From Delphinapterus leucas (taxonomy: Eukaryota; Chordata; Mammalia; Artiodactyla; Monodontidae), in the NCBI RefSeq assembly GCF_002288925.2, contig NW_022098058.1, positions 1,126,021 through 1,190,020 on the forward strand: 64,000 bases of DNA, given 5' to 3'. Shown here in pieces: positions 36,671 through 47,815 of the stretch (its first letter is position 1; each line of letters begins with the position of its first letter). A program made the translations under genes and the position numbers. The notes beneath the pieces are model-generated. The model was given only the letters and a program-made list of their open reading frames with translations, searched no databases and was not told the DNA's origin.

Positions 36671-37169
36671 TTTTTTTTTTTTAACATCTTTATTGGAGTA
36701 TAATTGCTTTACAATGGTGTGTTAGTTTCTGCTTTATAACAAAGTGAATCAGCTATACATATACAAATATCCCCATATCTCCTCCCTCTTGCATCTCCCT
36801 CCCTCCCACCCTCCCTATCCCACCCCTCTAGGTGGTCTCAAAGCACCAAGCTGATCTCCCTGTGCGATGCGGCTGCTTCCCACTAGCTATCTATTTTACG
36901 TTTGGTAGTGTATATATGTCCACGCCACTCTCTCACTTTGTCCCAGCTTACCCTTCCCCCTCCCCGTGTTCTCAAGTCCATTCTCTAGTAGGTCTGCGTC
37001 TTTATTCCTGTCTTGTCCCTAGGTTCTTCATGACCATTTTTTTTTTTTTAGATTCCATATATATGTGTTAGCATACGGTATTTGTTTTTCTCTTTCTGAC
37101 TTACTTCACTCTGTATGACAGACTCTAGGTCCATCCACCTCACTACAAACAACTCAATTTCATTTCTTA
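36671..37169 (-). mobile_element. 5'-truncated L1 LINE inserted in an older repeat
   Basis: Minus-strand L1 3' end: poly-T at 36670, TTTATTGGAGTATAATTGCT, then 3' UTR and the last ORF2 codons up to ACAACTCAATTTCATTTCTT. The target-site duplication GATGAGCTT is visible on both sides (36663 and 37171). Confidence 0.92.
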
Positions 37170-37320
37170 GATGAGCTTTGATGTGCAGAAAGGAGCTCAG
37201 TGCCACTGGAGTACAGTAGGGAAGTGGAGGATGGGTAGATGAGGTCAGGGAGGCAGGCGGAGGTCAAGTGACCTTGGGCCTCATGTGCCATGGGAGCAGT
37301 TGGGATTTTATCCCACCCAT
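37170..37320 (+). repeat. Old mammalian repeat, right part
   Basis: The continuation of the repeat interrupted at 36662: GTGCAGAAAGGAGCTCAGTG, GATGAGGTCAGGGAGGCAGG and GTTGGGATTTTATCC are in the expected order. Confidence 0.6.
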
Positions 37321-37779
37321 CGTTGGAAGCCTTTGGGGAGCTTTAAGTCTAGTCCCCAGGTCTCCCAAGGACCAAACTCTGCTTCACGCGTATGCATTTT
37401 TCTTCTTGGACCTAGAATCCTGGCCAGGCACTCCAGTAGTATTCCTGGCAAACAGAATCTGCTAAAAAGCAACAGTGCAGATGCCTGTTCCCTGAATCCC
37501 ACCCTCTACCTATTTGGGACCCTCATCACTTTATCTGGGACCCTCCTCCACAACCCAAACTAAGACTTGTACTTGCCCCATAGTTTCTGCAGCCAGACTG
37601 GACCCCCTCAGCATCTGTACCAGAGCTATTTTCCCAGATTGCTCATCCCGGTAGGTGGCTCCAGGACCAGGCCTCATTCCACCAAGTGCCCGGGATCTCC
37701 ATGTGAAACAGCTCAAGGGGCCACAACACAACCCAGCGGGAAGACAGCCCCCCTTGCTGGCCTCTGCCACATGACTCAC

Positions 37780-37864
37780 CTTCGCCCAGAGTCTGCTTGA
37801 GTAAGTCATGCTTGGCCTGTAGCTTAGTGATGAGGTTACTGCCGTTCACATATTCTTTAAATTT
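37780..37864 (-). CDS. SRGAP3: SRGAP3 exon (about exon 10): end of helical extension, residues ~442-470
   Basis: The 85-nt exon encodes KFKEYVNGSNLITKLQAKHD and LLKQTLGE, plus the first base of the next glycine codon. The sequence NLITKLQAKHDLL is a hallmark of the srGAP family at the end of the F-BAR extension. The acceptor is TTACAG|AAA and the donor is GAAG|GTGAGT. It starts in phase 0 and ends in phase 1, which is matched by the 28-nt exon at 28273. Confidence 0.96.
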
Positions 37865-39934
37865 CTGTAAGACACAAGGTACAAGGACATTACAGATCGC
37901 AGGGCCAAGTCCTGCCATTTCTGCTTCCATAATGGACCTCCAGGGCGGGAGGCCACCCTCAAGGCCCCAGGCACGGGGAAAGGGGTTTCTGCGTCGGCTC
38001 CATCAGATCCCCAGCTCTGCCAAGCATGGCTGTCCAGTCCTATGAGGCATTTCAGCTCAGTTTGGGAACACAGAGAAAGCTCGGGGTATGTGCGCAGTGA
38101 AAGGTGCTTCTGTCAGGTGAGGACTGCAGGAGCCCGGGCAGTGGGCTTCTTTAGCCATCAAAGTTCCTCTGTGCTTCTGGGCCAAGAGCATGCAGCCGAG
38201 ACAAGAGAGCGTTATCAGATCTGTCAGAGGGGAGCCTCAGAGCATGTCTTCTTTTATCTGGCTGCACTGTGAAGGAGGAAGGGCATTGCAGGCCCCTGGA
38301 GACATTCCTATTAAAATAACCCGAACTGCATTTGGGGATATGATTTTCTTCTTTTTACAGATGAGAAAGGTGAGGCTGGCACAAGAAATGATTTGCCCTA
38401 GGACCCCAGGCTGCCTCTAGTTCTGGGGCCTGGCCAAGCACAACGCACTTGGAAGCAGTGCCAGGAACGGGGCACCCGGAACAGAAACACATCTACCTGC
38501 CCCCAGTTCAGCCTGGCCTCAGCCATGCCTCTACACAACTACCAGCTTCCCTCGGCCCTGCCCACCCCACGTCGCCCAGTCACAGGCCGGGAGCCCTCTC
38601 TGCTGGACCATGTGCCACTGTAGGCACCGTCCATGCAGGTTCCTTTCTGGATCCTCGGTGCCTACAGCTGTGCCAGGCATATAGTAGGTGCTGAGAAATT
38701 CAGCTGAAATCTCTGACCTGGTGGGACTGACATAGCAGAGTAGGAGAGAGACAATAAACTAACAAAAACGTAAGTAAAATACATAATTGGTCAATGGTGG
38801 TGAACGCTAGGGATGGAAACAAGGCAGGAATGAGGAGCTGGGAGTGAGGGCAGACCTCACCGCAAAGTTGCCATCTCAGCCCCAGCCTGAAGGAGGTGAG
38901 GAAGACAGCCGTGTGGGTGCACACGGGAGGGAAGGATCTAAGCAGAGGGGAACGCAATTACAAAGGCCCTGAGAATGAAGGCACAGGGACAGATGTGATT
39001 GCCCCAAATCTGCCAGCTAGTTTCTCACCAAAAAACCCATTCTATTCCCCAGCCAGAAGGCTCAGAAAGGGCTCAGAGGAGCAAAGAAGTGCACCTCGGC
39101 AGCTCAGGACATCTGGAACGTCACCATCTTCCCGCTGAAGACAGGTGTGGGGAAAGGCCCACGGGGAGGGGGCTGACATGTGCCCGGATAAGACTGAGAT
39201 CACCGCACCCTGGCCCCTCCCTGCTGGGTTTCTGGGGCTTGTGGCGTCCTGTCTCCTTGGCCGTGGTCCTTCTTAGCTCCTAGGGCCTGTCCTGTGGTTG
39301 CTAAGAGTCACTCCCCCTTGTACCTGTAGATGGTTTTCAAACATGTACATCTGGTCCTCACTGCAGTCTCAGATGACAAATGGTGGAAGCATCACCATTC
39401 CCATTCTACCCAGAAGGAGAAAGAGCTCAGGGCTGCGGTCACTCAGTGTGCAATCTTGGCCGGATTTCTGAACATTTCTGGGCCTCATGCCCTCCTCAAG
39501 GTAAAATGAGTAGACTCATGGTGCTTCTCCAAGAGTGGTGCAGGGACCAGTGGCCTCCTACCCAGCTGGGGAGAGTGTCCACATGCAGATTCCTGCTCTG
39601 GAAGACTGTGAGTCTAACCCGAGGAGGACACCACAGAGGCCCAGAAGTGCTCACATTTCCAGGGTGCCACCTCAGGGAGGGTGTTAGTCTGGGAACCTAT
39701 GTTTTCAACAAGCTTCCTACATGATTCAAAAGCACACTTCGGTTTGGTAACTACCCACCTATAGGCTCTCTCTGGATGCTTCCAGTAATATAGCCCTCTG
39801 ATTTTATTGCCCTGTGTTTAAGAATTCACCATAAAAAGCAGAGCTGTGGTATAAGTAGGTATTCTCTCCATCCTGCCTCACTGTCCCAAGCCAGGTGAAG
39901 CTCCAATCCCAAACTTGTAACTCATGCTTTGGTG

Positions 39935-39974
39935 GGTTAGTGCAAATTACACCTGGTTAGTGCAAATTACACAC
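39935..39974. repeat. 20-bp tandem duplication
   Basis: The unit GGTTAGTGCAAATTACAC plus two bases occurs twice head to tail with no mismatch in the 18-base core. Confidence 0.9.
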
Positions 39975-40392
39975 TGGGGCTCTGGGGCTTGGGGATCCTG
40001 GCTACTTCTTCCAAGCTTCACCCAGGCTTCACATGTAACCCATGAAGGAAAGGATGCCATTGAATTGTATTAATGTTTGCTTTAAAAGGAGTGTTATGTC
40101 CTTAAAATACCTAAATAATGTCACAACATCACGTCATGAGGTGTACTAGCCAACCAGATTGATAACTTGAATATTCAGATCAAAATATAACATCCATGAC
40201 CCCCATCATGGATGCTGTCTTTTAATTTCAAGCAGGCTGAACCCCCTTCTTTGCTCCTGCTGCCTAAGTGACAATATTCATCCACACTCCTCACTTATCT
40301 TTGTAACCCATAAATTCTCTACAAACACAGTAGGCCCCTTGTGGAAGTGGTGAGCCCCCAAAACTGGCATGGGCTGATTCACATAGTATTCA

Positions 40393-40448
40393 CATAGTAT
40401 GTGCTAAATAAATACTTGAATGAGTAAATGAGTGAATCGGTTCTTTCT
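40393..40448. repeat. 56-bp duplicated sequence, copy 1
   Basis: Matches 43215-43270 with one mismatch in 56 bp. Begins CATAGTATGTGCTAAATAAA and ends GAATCGGTTCTTTCT. The first part is an L2-type tail; the last part is not. Confidence 0.9.
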
Positions 40449-41089
40449 TGAAAACAACGAAGTCAAAGAGTGTTGACAAAGGAAATGCAGTAGGCGACAA
40501 CCGTTGGTTTTTGACAGGGATTTGATGAGGCCTAGCATGAAATGGAGCTGGATGTTAGAACTGGGTGGGTTTGTGACTGGTTAAATGACCACAATCTAAA
40601 AGTGCTGATTAATGGATCAATATTAGCCTAGTGGCATGTTTTGAATAACTCTGTCTTTGGCCTGGGCCCTGAAGTACCAATTAGTTTTTTTTTTTTTATT
40701 GACAAACTTTAAGGTACAGAAGCCATGCTTACTGAATCTGCAGACACAAGGTCTGAAGAGACAGCATATGTGATGAGCAGCCGATCAGGATCCTGACAGT
40801 CTGGAACCATGAGCTGAACCCATCAAGAGGAAATCTAAACGGTGGTAAACATCAGACCCACCCAAGACATCACCTACACATCCCATAGGAGGAGGGTGGC
40901 CTCGTTTAATGGCAGTACAGTGGGAACAGAGATTTAACTGATACTAGCTTAAAAAAAAAAAAAAAAAGAATATGGTCTTAGGACATATGGAAAGAGAAGC
41001 ATAGCCCCTAATGTGGAGGGAGGTGAAAGTTTAGCCCTGCTCTGTGCTGGTCACTCCGATGCTGGGAATCTCACTTTAGAAGAAGCACC

Positions 41090-41515
41090 GACAAGTGGGA
41101 CAAGTGGAACACGTTCCGGAGAATGTCGCTAGGATGCTGAGGGCACTCAAAACAAAAGCTTAAGAGGCTGGATCGAAAGAAGTAGATATGTTTAGCCTGG
41201 AGAAATAAAAACCCAGCTCCCTGCAACCTTGCCAGACTGTCAAGTAGAATTAGCCTCTCTCTGGGTTGCCCCAGAGAACAGGATTAAGATCAATGACCAG
41301 AAATCCTAGTGAGGAAGATTTCTGAAGATAACAGAGATACGGGAAAACATCATAATATCTATAGCCAGCCACAAGCCAAACAAAAGGGTTGTTTGGGGAA
41401 GGAGGGAGCTCTTTAATCTGGGGTTGTTCAAGCAGAATTTGAATGACTTTTGGGCAGGGATAAGGTTGGACAGGGTCAAACATCAGATGGAAGATGTAAG
41501 GTCCCTTCTAACCCC
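41090..41515 (+). repeat. CR1/L3-like LINE relic
   Basis: TATGTTTAGCCTGGAGAAAT, GGGTTGTTCAAGCAGAATTT, GAATGACTTTTGGGCAGGG and GTAAGGTCCCTTCTAACCCC occur in the order of a CR1-type 3' end. It is strongly decayed. Confidence 0.7.
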
Positions 41516-42048
41516 ATTCCATGCTCACTAAATACATGTTGAAATAAAGCCCCGATGCCTCTCATCCCTGTTCCTCCTTGGCCAAGTGAAATGTAAGTAA
41601 TCTGGGATTTTGCATGAAGGGCTGGCAACTCACCAGCAATTTGCAAAGATCACTCAGGGTGTTGTTTGCAGAGTCCATGCCCAAATTTGACACAACTTGA
41701 CATGACAACCATACACTAAACTTGGGGGTTGTTACTTGGGGCATGCACCTGGCTCTGTTAGCCCCTTTTCCTCTCACCCTACTGAACACAACTCTCTCTG
41801 TATTTTTTCTAGAAAAGGAAAATCACAATAACTGTCAATCCAAGATCAAGGCTGCTGCTACCCACTGGTAGCTCACTTTCTGCATTTCACAAAGCCACGC
41901 CAGGCAATTTAACCTGAAAACATGCTGGAAGACCTGTAGGTCTAACTGACCCACGTGGTTCCTCTGGCTCCCAGTAGTTTGGGCTGCTCCCCAAAATCAC
42001 TGCCGGTGGCGGGGCAGACAGTGGGTCCCGGGCCAGGACGCCACTTAC

Positions 42049-42246
42049 TGTAAAATAAAACATTTCCGTCTCCTGCTGGTTGGCTCTCCTCTTGGCGATG
42101 TTGAGCTTGCTCATGTAGGTCTCGGAGGCGGCTGACTTCACAGACTCTGTGGACCGGCTGTGTTGGAAGGCGTCGGATACGTCAAAGTCCTCCACAGTCA
42201 GCATGTCCTGCAAGGTCTGCATGGTGGCGTCCAGGGTTTTTCTAAC
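42049..42246 (-). CDS. SRGAP3: SRGAP3 exon (about exon 9): F-BAR extension, residues ~376-441
   Basis: The exon encodes 66 residues, VRKTLDATMQTLQDML, then a serine-rich stretch around AFQHSRSTESVKSAASE, and ends QQETEMFYFT. This is the distal part of the helical extension after the F-BAR core. The serine-rich stretch looks like a flexible, possibly phosphorylated loop; that is inference. The acceptor CCCCAG and donor ACA|GTAAGT are strong. It is 198 nt, phase 0 to 0. One residue (SKLNI) appears to differ from the human form, which I recall as SKINI. A short tandem duplication lies just upstream of the acceptor. Confidence 0.97.
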
Positions 42247-42256
42247 CTGGGGAAAC

Positions 42257-42290
42257 ACAAAAATCCTTCAGGTTGACAAAAATCCTTCAG
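42257..42290. repeat. Short direct repeat next to a splice acceptor
   Basis: ACAAAAATCCTTCAG occurs twice, 19 bp apart, 11 to 44 bp upstream of the exon that starts at 42246 on the minus strand. Confidence 0.9.
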
Positions 42291-42959
42291 CCTCGGAATG
42301 CCTTTGACACCTCATAGCCCTTTCCCAACCGTTCCTTGATTTCTTCCACATAAAGCATCAGGAGGCAGGCAGGACAAAGATGCTCATTCCCGTTACAGTG
42401 ATGTGGAAAGTAAGGCCAGCAGCTGGCTGGGGGGAGAAGCCAGGTGGCCTAATCTAAAGTCAGGTCATGGGACTGCTTCTGCTGGAGACAACGTCGGAGA
42501 AGGTTGTGACCAACAAGGAACTTGGGTTTTGAGGTTTGTGTTTCTTTATGGTTATACAACCCCAAACCAGCTCCTCCTGGGAGGCAGGTCCCTGAGGAGG
42601 AGCAACGCTAGAAACGCTCCCCGTTTCCTTCATCCAGAGAAGGGAGGGGACACAGTCTGCATAAGGGCAGCACTGTCCTCAGTGAGTGACTCCTCTGCTG
42701 TCGGCCACTGAGTCCACGCAAGCCTGACTGAGAAAAAACAGCCTTGAGGAAGATAGACCCAAGACACACGCAGTGTGCTAGGTCCTCCAGGACTCCGACT
42801 CCTCTCCCGGGACCGAGTGGGACCCCGGAGGCTCCACACACAGGGCCCCGGCCTCCCCACAGCCCTTCACTGAACTGTGCCTAAAGGGCGTACTGGAACT
42901 TGGATGGAGGGTCGCTCCAAACACAGTCCTGGGAGAACTGCGTCCACGTTCGCTCCACA

Positions 42960-43256
42960 GTGATTGCTGCTCAAAGCCTCTCTTGTCACTCAGATCTCAA
43001 CTTAAAAGTCGCCTCCTGGTGACATCAGGCCTCCCCCCGCCCACCCCCGACCACCATCCTTAACTTAGTGTCTGATATTCTGTGTACGTATTCATGTATG
43101 GGTTCGTTCGCTTCTGTGTTTTACCACCTGTCTTTTCTCACTAGAACATAAACTCCGTGAGAGGAGGTACTATATTGTCTCATCCACTCACTTAACTCTG
43201 CACAATGTTTAGCGCATAGTATGTGCTAAATAAATACTTGAATGAATAAATGAGTG
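42960..43256 (+). repeat. L2 LINE 3' end
   Basis: CAACTTAAAAGTCGCCTCCT, GAACATAAACTCCGTGAGAG and AGCGCATAGTATGTGCTAAA lead to a TGAATGAATAAATG tail. Confidence 0.75.
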
Positions 43257-43270
43257 AATCGGTTCTTTCT
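43215..43270. repeat. 56-bp duplicated sequence, copy 2
   Basis: Partner of 40393-40448. Here the first part continues naturally from an L2 element, so this copy looks like the source. Confidence 0.85.
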
Positions 43271-44024
43271 AACATAGGCTCACAGAAGCTCAGGTACAAA
43301 ACTGAGCATTTCCATGGCCATGAACAGCCTACCCAGAAGAGCATGTGCTTCACCCTCCTTTCTGTGCCCCGATTTTCAATTTAAATTCCATTAACATTAT
43401 TATCCATATACAGCATATACCGTTCCATGTAAACAATTTAAAACGCTTCACGGGAAGATGTAGGGCATAAATAAAGAAAGAAAACACTCTGGCCATATCC
43501 TCTCTCTTCTCAGGTTTGATAAACAAATATATAATTTGTCTCCACATAACCTCCCCCCAGGGACTGCTTTGATTCGTTCATCCTTAGCTACACTCTGGCT
43601 CACGTTCGTCCTGGCTACGTCCTTTTTGAAGACACAAAGCAACCTGCCCTCTCTGCCTAGAACAGCCCTCTTGAGGTCTGAAGACAGGGACCACGGCTCC
43701 CCATCTCCAGCTGCAACTGCACTTCTCAAAGATGGACCTGCCCATGATCTCGGGTGACACTCCCATGGCCTGGTGTCCTCCAATTGGGTGATGTCCTCCC
43801 TGGGTGGGGGCATCCCGGCTGGAACGGGAGGTCTCCCATGTGGCCTCATCAGTGCACATCAGAATGGAGCCACTCCAGCTGGTACTTCCATTTGTGCCCA
43901 CCTGGCAGAAGTCCTGAGCCACCAGCTGCAAGGGAGGTGTGCTGGCCACGGTGAGACAGAAGCTCCCTGGAGCTCAGAATCTATGACACATTTAGTGTGC
44001 CCTGGGTTATTTCATTGTGTAATT

Positions 44025-44390
44025 TAAAATTACATTTCTGATGATAAAAATAACATAAGCTCACTGCAGAAAACAGAGAAAAGCACAGAGAAGAAAACAG
44101 AAATCACCTATACTCCTGCAACCCAGAAAAAACCACTATCAACATTCAAAGTATTTCCTTCCAGTCTTTTTCTCTATGCCCGTGAATATGCACAGAAACA
44201 TGCACGCATACTTCAGTTTATCCTGGTTAGGTCAGTACTGAACATAGAGTTCTACTTCCTCCTTGCTTTTCTTTAACATCTTGTGAGCATTCCCCATGCC
44301 ATCAAAGATTCTTGGTGTAGTTGGTTTTGACAGTTGTGCATGTTACAGATGAACGCTGATTTCTTATGTGTTCCATGGCAAGAGTAGACT
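44025..44390. repeat. Old LINE-like repeat
   Basis: TCACTGCAGAAAACAGAGAA, AATCACCTATACTCCTGCAA and AAGTATTTCCTTCCAGTC are phrases of a common old mammalian repeat whose family I do not name with confidence. Confidence 0.45.
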
Positions 44391-44450
44391 CTGCAGGACC
44401 AGTCAGGCCTTTGTAAAGAAATCCCTCACAGGGTGGAGGGGCTCACTCAC

Positions 44451-44552
44451 CTCCTCGTTCTCGATCTTGAGAGTGGCCAGTCTGGACTGCAGCTGGTGGT
44501 ACCGCATGAGCAGTTCCGTCTGGACGGGCTGCTGAGCACTGACCTGGCACAC
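44451..44552 (-). CDS. SRGAP3: SRGAP3 exon (about exon 8): F-BAR extension, residues ~342-375
   Basis: A 102-nt exon encodes 34 residues, VCQVSAQQPVQTELLMRY to LATLKIENEE. It belongs to the coiled, helical extension that follows the F-BAR core in srGAPs and packs along the dimer. The acceptor TTTCTGCAG precedes GTG TGC CAG, and the donor is GAG|GTGAGT. Phase is 0 to 0. The spacing of leucines (ELLMRYHQLQSRLATLKI) fits an amphipathic helix. Confidence 0.96.
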
Positions 44553-46100
44553 CTGCAGAAATGACAGCCACCGCCTGCGGTTGACCGGGGCCCTTGCAAC
44601 CTGTGCGTAGCTGGGGCCGGCCTATCATTAACATCCCCATCGACAACTGCAGAAACAGGCCTGGAAAGGTTAACTGACCTGCCCAAGGTCACACAGCTTG
44701 TACCCAGCGACACCAGAGCCAGCCGGGAGCCAGGGGCCACCCTCTCACGCTCTCGGTTGTGGTCTACGTTTGTGCAGCATGTGACGGTTTGCTACTCAGA
44801 GCTTGGACATAATCTCATTAAGTGAGACTAATTGGTTAATTTCCAGGCAGGAAGTGGTGGTAAGGAAGCAACTGCCTAAGAGAAGCCAGTGAAAAGAACA
44901 AAGGGTGGGAAACAGTCAGCAGAGTGGCCCAGCAGGAAGATGCTTGAGAGACAGGCAGGCATGGGGCAGCGGCCCTCTCACAGGGGCCGCTGAGAGAGGA
45001 GGGGAGAAGAGAAGAAGATGAGAGAGCGATACTGTTCGCCTACACCCATTCCCACCAGGGCTCTCACTACCTGTGGGCTGGGCTGCCTGCCGTAACTTGG
45101 CTGAGCTCATAAGGGACAGCAGGCCTCTGTTCTTTACCACTAACTGGGCAACCCAACCCTGCAGTCACCAGCTGATGAGCCAGAGGGCTGGACATGAGGG
45201 CACAGGGATGGGGCAGGAGCTGTGGGGAAGCCCGGCAGAAGGCATCTCTTGCAAAGGAAGAAAGTGGGCAGAGCCACTGGAGGGTCCAGCAAATGCCATC
45301 GTTAAAGGCGCCTCCTGGTCCCTCCCTGCTAAGCAGGTGCAGCGACAGCCCAGCTGAGCTCCCACTGGGATCCAGAGGCTGGCTGGGCCCCCCTGACTCT
45401 TGTGTGCCTGGGGGGAGGGAACGGGGCCACTAGGAGAAAGTTCTGGGCACATGTCCCTGGGGTAGAGATGGTGGAGATGGGGAGGCAGGTATGACACCTG
45501 GTGGCTGTCTCCATTGGTTCCAGGGACTGGGGCTTGAGCCCTGGAGAGAGGGAGGAATGACATGGAAAAGCTCAAGGAGCTATTTTCATAAGAAGTTGTG
45601 TGAAACTCAGGTAACTAGTGTGCTGCTTAGGGGCTAGTGAAGAGCGCCTTCTCCCATTTTTTTTTTTCCAGAACATAATGAGGATGTGAGCAGTGCAAGC
45701 CCTGAAGAAAACTGGGTTGGCTGGTACTCCAAGGGCTCACGGCACTGGAGCACAGGTCCGAGCGGCTCTGCTGAGGCCCCGCCTTCGGTGATTTGAGGCC
45801 ATCCATCCGAGGGGAGAGCGTGAGATGATTGTCTGTGTGCAGATGTGGGACTCCCTTGGGGTCTTCTAGACATAGCTGCGAGGGATTTCATGGGAAGCTA
45901 TGGTCTCGCAATTCTGCAGGTGGGGGACTTGAGCTGCCAAGATTAGGGTATTCGTGGTAAACTCCTCAGCTAGGGAAGCCCATGCACCAAGAACTTGACC
46001 CCAGGCCTCTCCACTGACGTTCTCCTCCCACTGATGCTCTGGGAGCCCATGGGAGACAGATGGAAGCAACCTCAAGCATGGGCTCCTGGGAGAAGCCTAC
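44553..46100 (-). other. SRGAP3 intron 7
   Basis: A 1.5-kb intron with a MIR-like piece near 44640-44710. I see nothing else recognisable in 44720-46100. Confidence 0.85.
44640..44710 (-). repeat. MIR fragment
   Basis: GGTTAACTGACCTGCCCAAG followed by GTCACACAGC is a minus-strand MIR core. Confidence 0.65.
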
Positions 46101-46322
46101 CTCGTCCCCCATGTGGGGCTGGAACTCAAACTTGAGGGGGGGACAGAAGACCTGGTTGCACATGTCCATGACTGTGTGCTTGTCACTTCGGGAATCCAGG
46201 TTGTCCACCGCGTTCTCGATGACGTCCAGCCCCTCGTGGCGAGAGGTCTCCAGGTTGTACTCGGCTGAGAGGTAGGTCCGGAAGGTGCGGGCCAGGCTGG
46301 CATGAAAGCCCAAATCACAGCA
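46101..46322 (-). CDS. SRGAP3: SRGAP3 exon (about exon 7): end of F-BAR core, residues ~268-341
   Basis: The exon encodes 74 residues, from CCDLGFHASLARTFRTYL through SRHEGLDVIENAVDNLD to FEFQPHMGDE. It closes the canonical F-BAR domain (about residues 19-314 in human). The conserved HEGLD.IENAV.NLD and FCPPLKFEFQPHMGD motifs are shared by the srGAP family. The acceptor is CTCCAAG|TGC and the donor is GAG|GTAGGC. It is 222 nt and phase 0 at both ends. I see no stop, frameshift or missing residue. The reading frame continues past the donor for a few intronic codons without meaning. Confidence 0.97.
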
Positions 46323-47815
46323 CTTGGAGAGAAGCACACACAGAAGGTGCAGGTGAGGGTGGTGACATGGAGGTGGGGCCGTCACAATGACTTACGATTA
46401 CCTCCTATTCCACGGTCAAATCTTTCATGCTGGAGGCCCTCATGCACTTTGGAATCTTACCACACAAGTCATGGCAAAGCCCTCGGAGGGAGCGGGGGAC
46501 CGCGATCTGGGCAATGACAGCGCTCCTCGCGGCTCCCCAAACTCACTGCTTTCTTTCTCATCTCCAGGCCTTCACACACGCATTCCCTCTGCCCGAAGAC
46601 TCTTCCTCTCTCCTCCTGCCTAAATACTCTTCCTTTGGTTTCAGTTTAGAGGTCACTTCCTCCAGGAAGCCTTCCTTGATGTTCTCCCCACTCAGAGTTC
46701 ACACCAGGTGTCCCTCATCCAGGTGTCCACAACTCCCTCCACCTCTCTCATGGTAACACCCACTGCTTGGCATTACGTTTGCCTTTAATGCATCAGGGTT
46801 ATGCAGGCTGAGCTCCATGAGGACAGACCTACTGGCTCTTATCCACTGTTGTACCTCAAGAGCCAGAGCTGGTAGGCACTCAATAAAAATTTGGTAAATA
46901 AAAAGATGAAAGGGCTGTGTGAAAAAGAAAGCTGAAAGGTAGGAAAGAGGAGGGGTCTGGCCCCCGGGCATTTGGAAGGCAGGACCAGGCAGCTCCCTCT
47001 CCTGGGGGTGGTGATAATGGCGATAATGGGTCTCCTCTGCAGCCAAGGGAAGAGCGGTGACCGTCTGACTTCCTGACGGGATACAACCAGGCCAGAGGAA
47101 AAGGACGCACCCACCCTCAAGGAAGCCTGACCGAGCATCTGCTGGGCCGGATCCCTGTCTGCATGAAGACATGCGAAGCAGCCCCAGCTCTCTCACAGAT
47201 GATGCAGGAGCCTCCCCGAAGGCACCACTCACAGAATTCTTTCCCGAAACCTCATTGTCCTACCAGTGTGTCCTGCACAGCTGGTGCTCAGGAGTCAGTG
47301 TTCCATTTTCCTCTTGCTTAAACTGCCTGATTTCTCCCAACATAACATCCCCAAGTGAAGCTGACCTGTATAATTTTGTCTCATTCATTATTTTCTTCCG
47401 TATGTGTGTGTGTGTCTAGTGGACTGGACCCAGGCGTGTTACACAGATAAGCATCTTTACCACCCTGGGAAGTTCCCCAGGGCATGAACTGTGTACGATC
47501 ACCCCTGTACCCCCAAACCCAGAAAAAGACCTGGTGTAGAGGAGGACGCTTGGAAAGTGCACGCTGAATTACAACTGCCCAGCCCAAGTGTGCAAGGGCC
47601 GCCAGAGGCCCACTCCCACCCATGGAGTTAGAAGCCACAGGGTGATACTCCTTCCCAGGCCCCAAAGGCTCCCTGTCCTTCCCCTCCGTTAGGGCTCCAG
47701 GGGCCACTGGCCGCCCCATATGCCAGCTAAGGACAAGGGCCAGCCCTCCCTCAGCTGATGACTCGCAGCAGGCGGTGCAGGACCCTGTTCAACCCCAGAC
47801 TCCCCAGGAGCTCAC
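46323..47815 (-). other. SRGAP3 intron 6
   Basis: A 1.5-kb intron with an L2 3' end near 46555-46905. The 177-codon open frame at 46699-47232 on the minus strand overlaps this L2 and is not a gene. 46910-47810 holds nothing recognisable. Confidence 0.85.
46555..46905 (+). repeat. L2 LINE 3' end
   Basis: GCCTTCACACACGCATTCCC, CTTCCTCCAGGAAGCCTTCC, and a tail CACTCAATAAAAATTTGG. Confidence 0.75.

Larger units (their letters stand above)
28301..37779 (-). other. SRGAP3 intron 10, 9.5 kb
   Basis: The most repeat-rich intron in the window. In order on the plus strand it holds a MER5-like element, L2 open-frame relic, old L1, a DNA transposon with terminal inverted repeats, L2, two L1 tails, another L1 piece, a CHR SINE, an LTR remnant, and a young truncated L1 inserted in an older repeat. 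33440-34340 and 34550-35460 show nothing recognisable beyond an ATT tract at 33738. Confidence 0.8.
37865..42048 (-). other. SRGAP3 intron 9
   Basis: The intron holds a CR1-like relic (41090-41515), a poly-T tract near 40687, a poly-A tract near 40951, a 20-bp tandem duplication at 39935 and one copy of a 56-bp duplicated sequence (40393). 37870-39930 shows no recognisable element beyond weak MIR-like matches. Confidence 0.8.
42247..44450 (-). other. SRGAP3 intron 8
   Basis: The intron contains an L2 3' end (42960-43256), whose tail is part of the second copy of the 56-bp duplication (43215-43270), and an old repeat near 44025-44390. A short direct repeat lies next to the acceptor of the exon at 42049. 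Confidence 0.8.

Noticed and set aside
46699..47232. A 177-codon open frame on the minus strand
   Set aside because: It overlaps an L2 3' end and the intron between two proven exons; nothing in it resembles a known protein.
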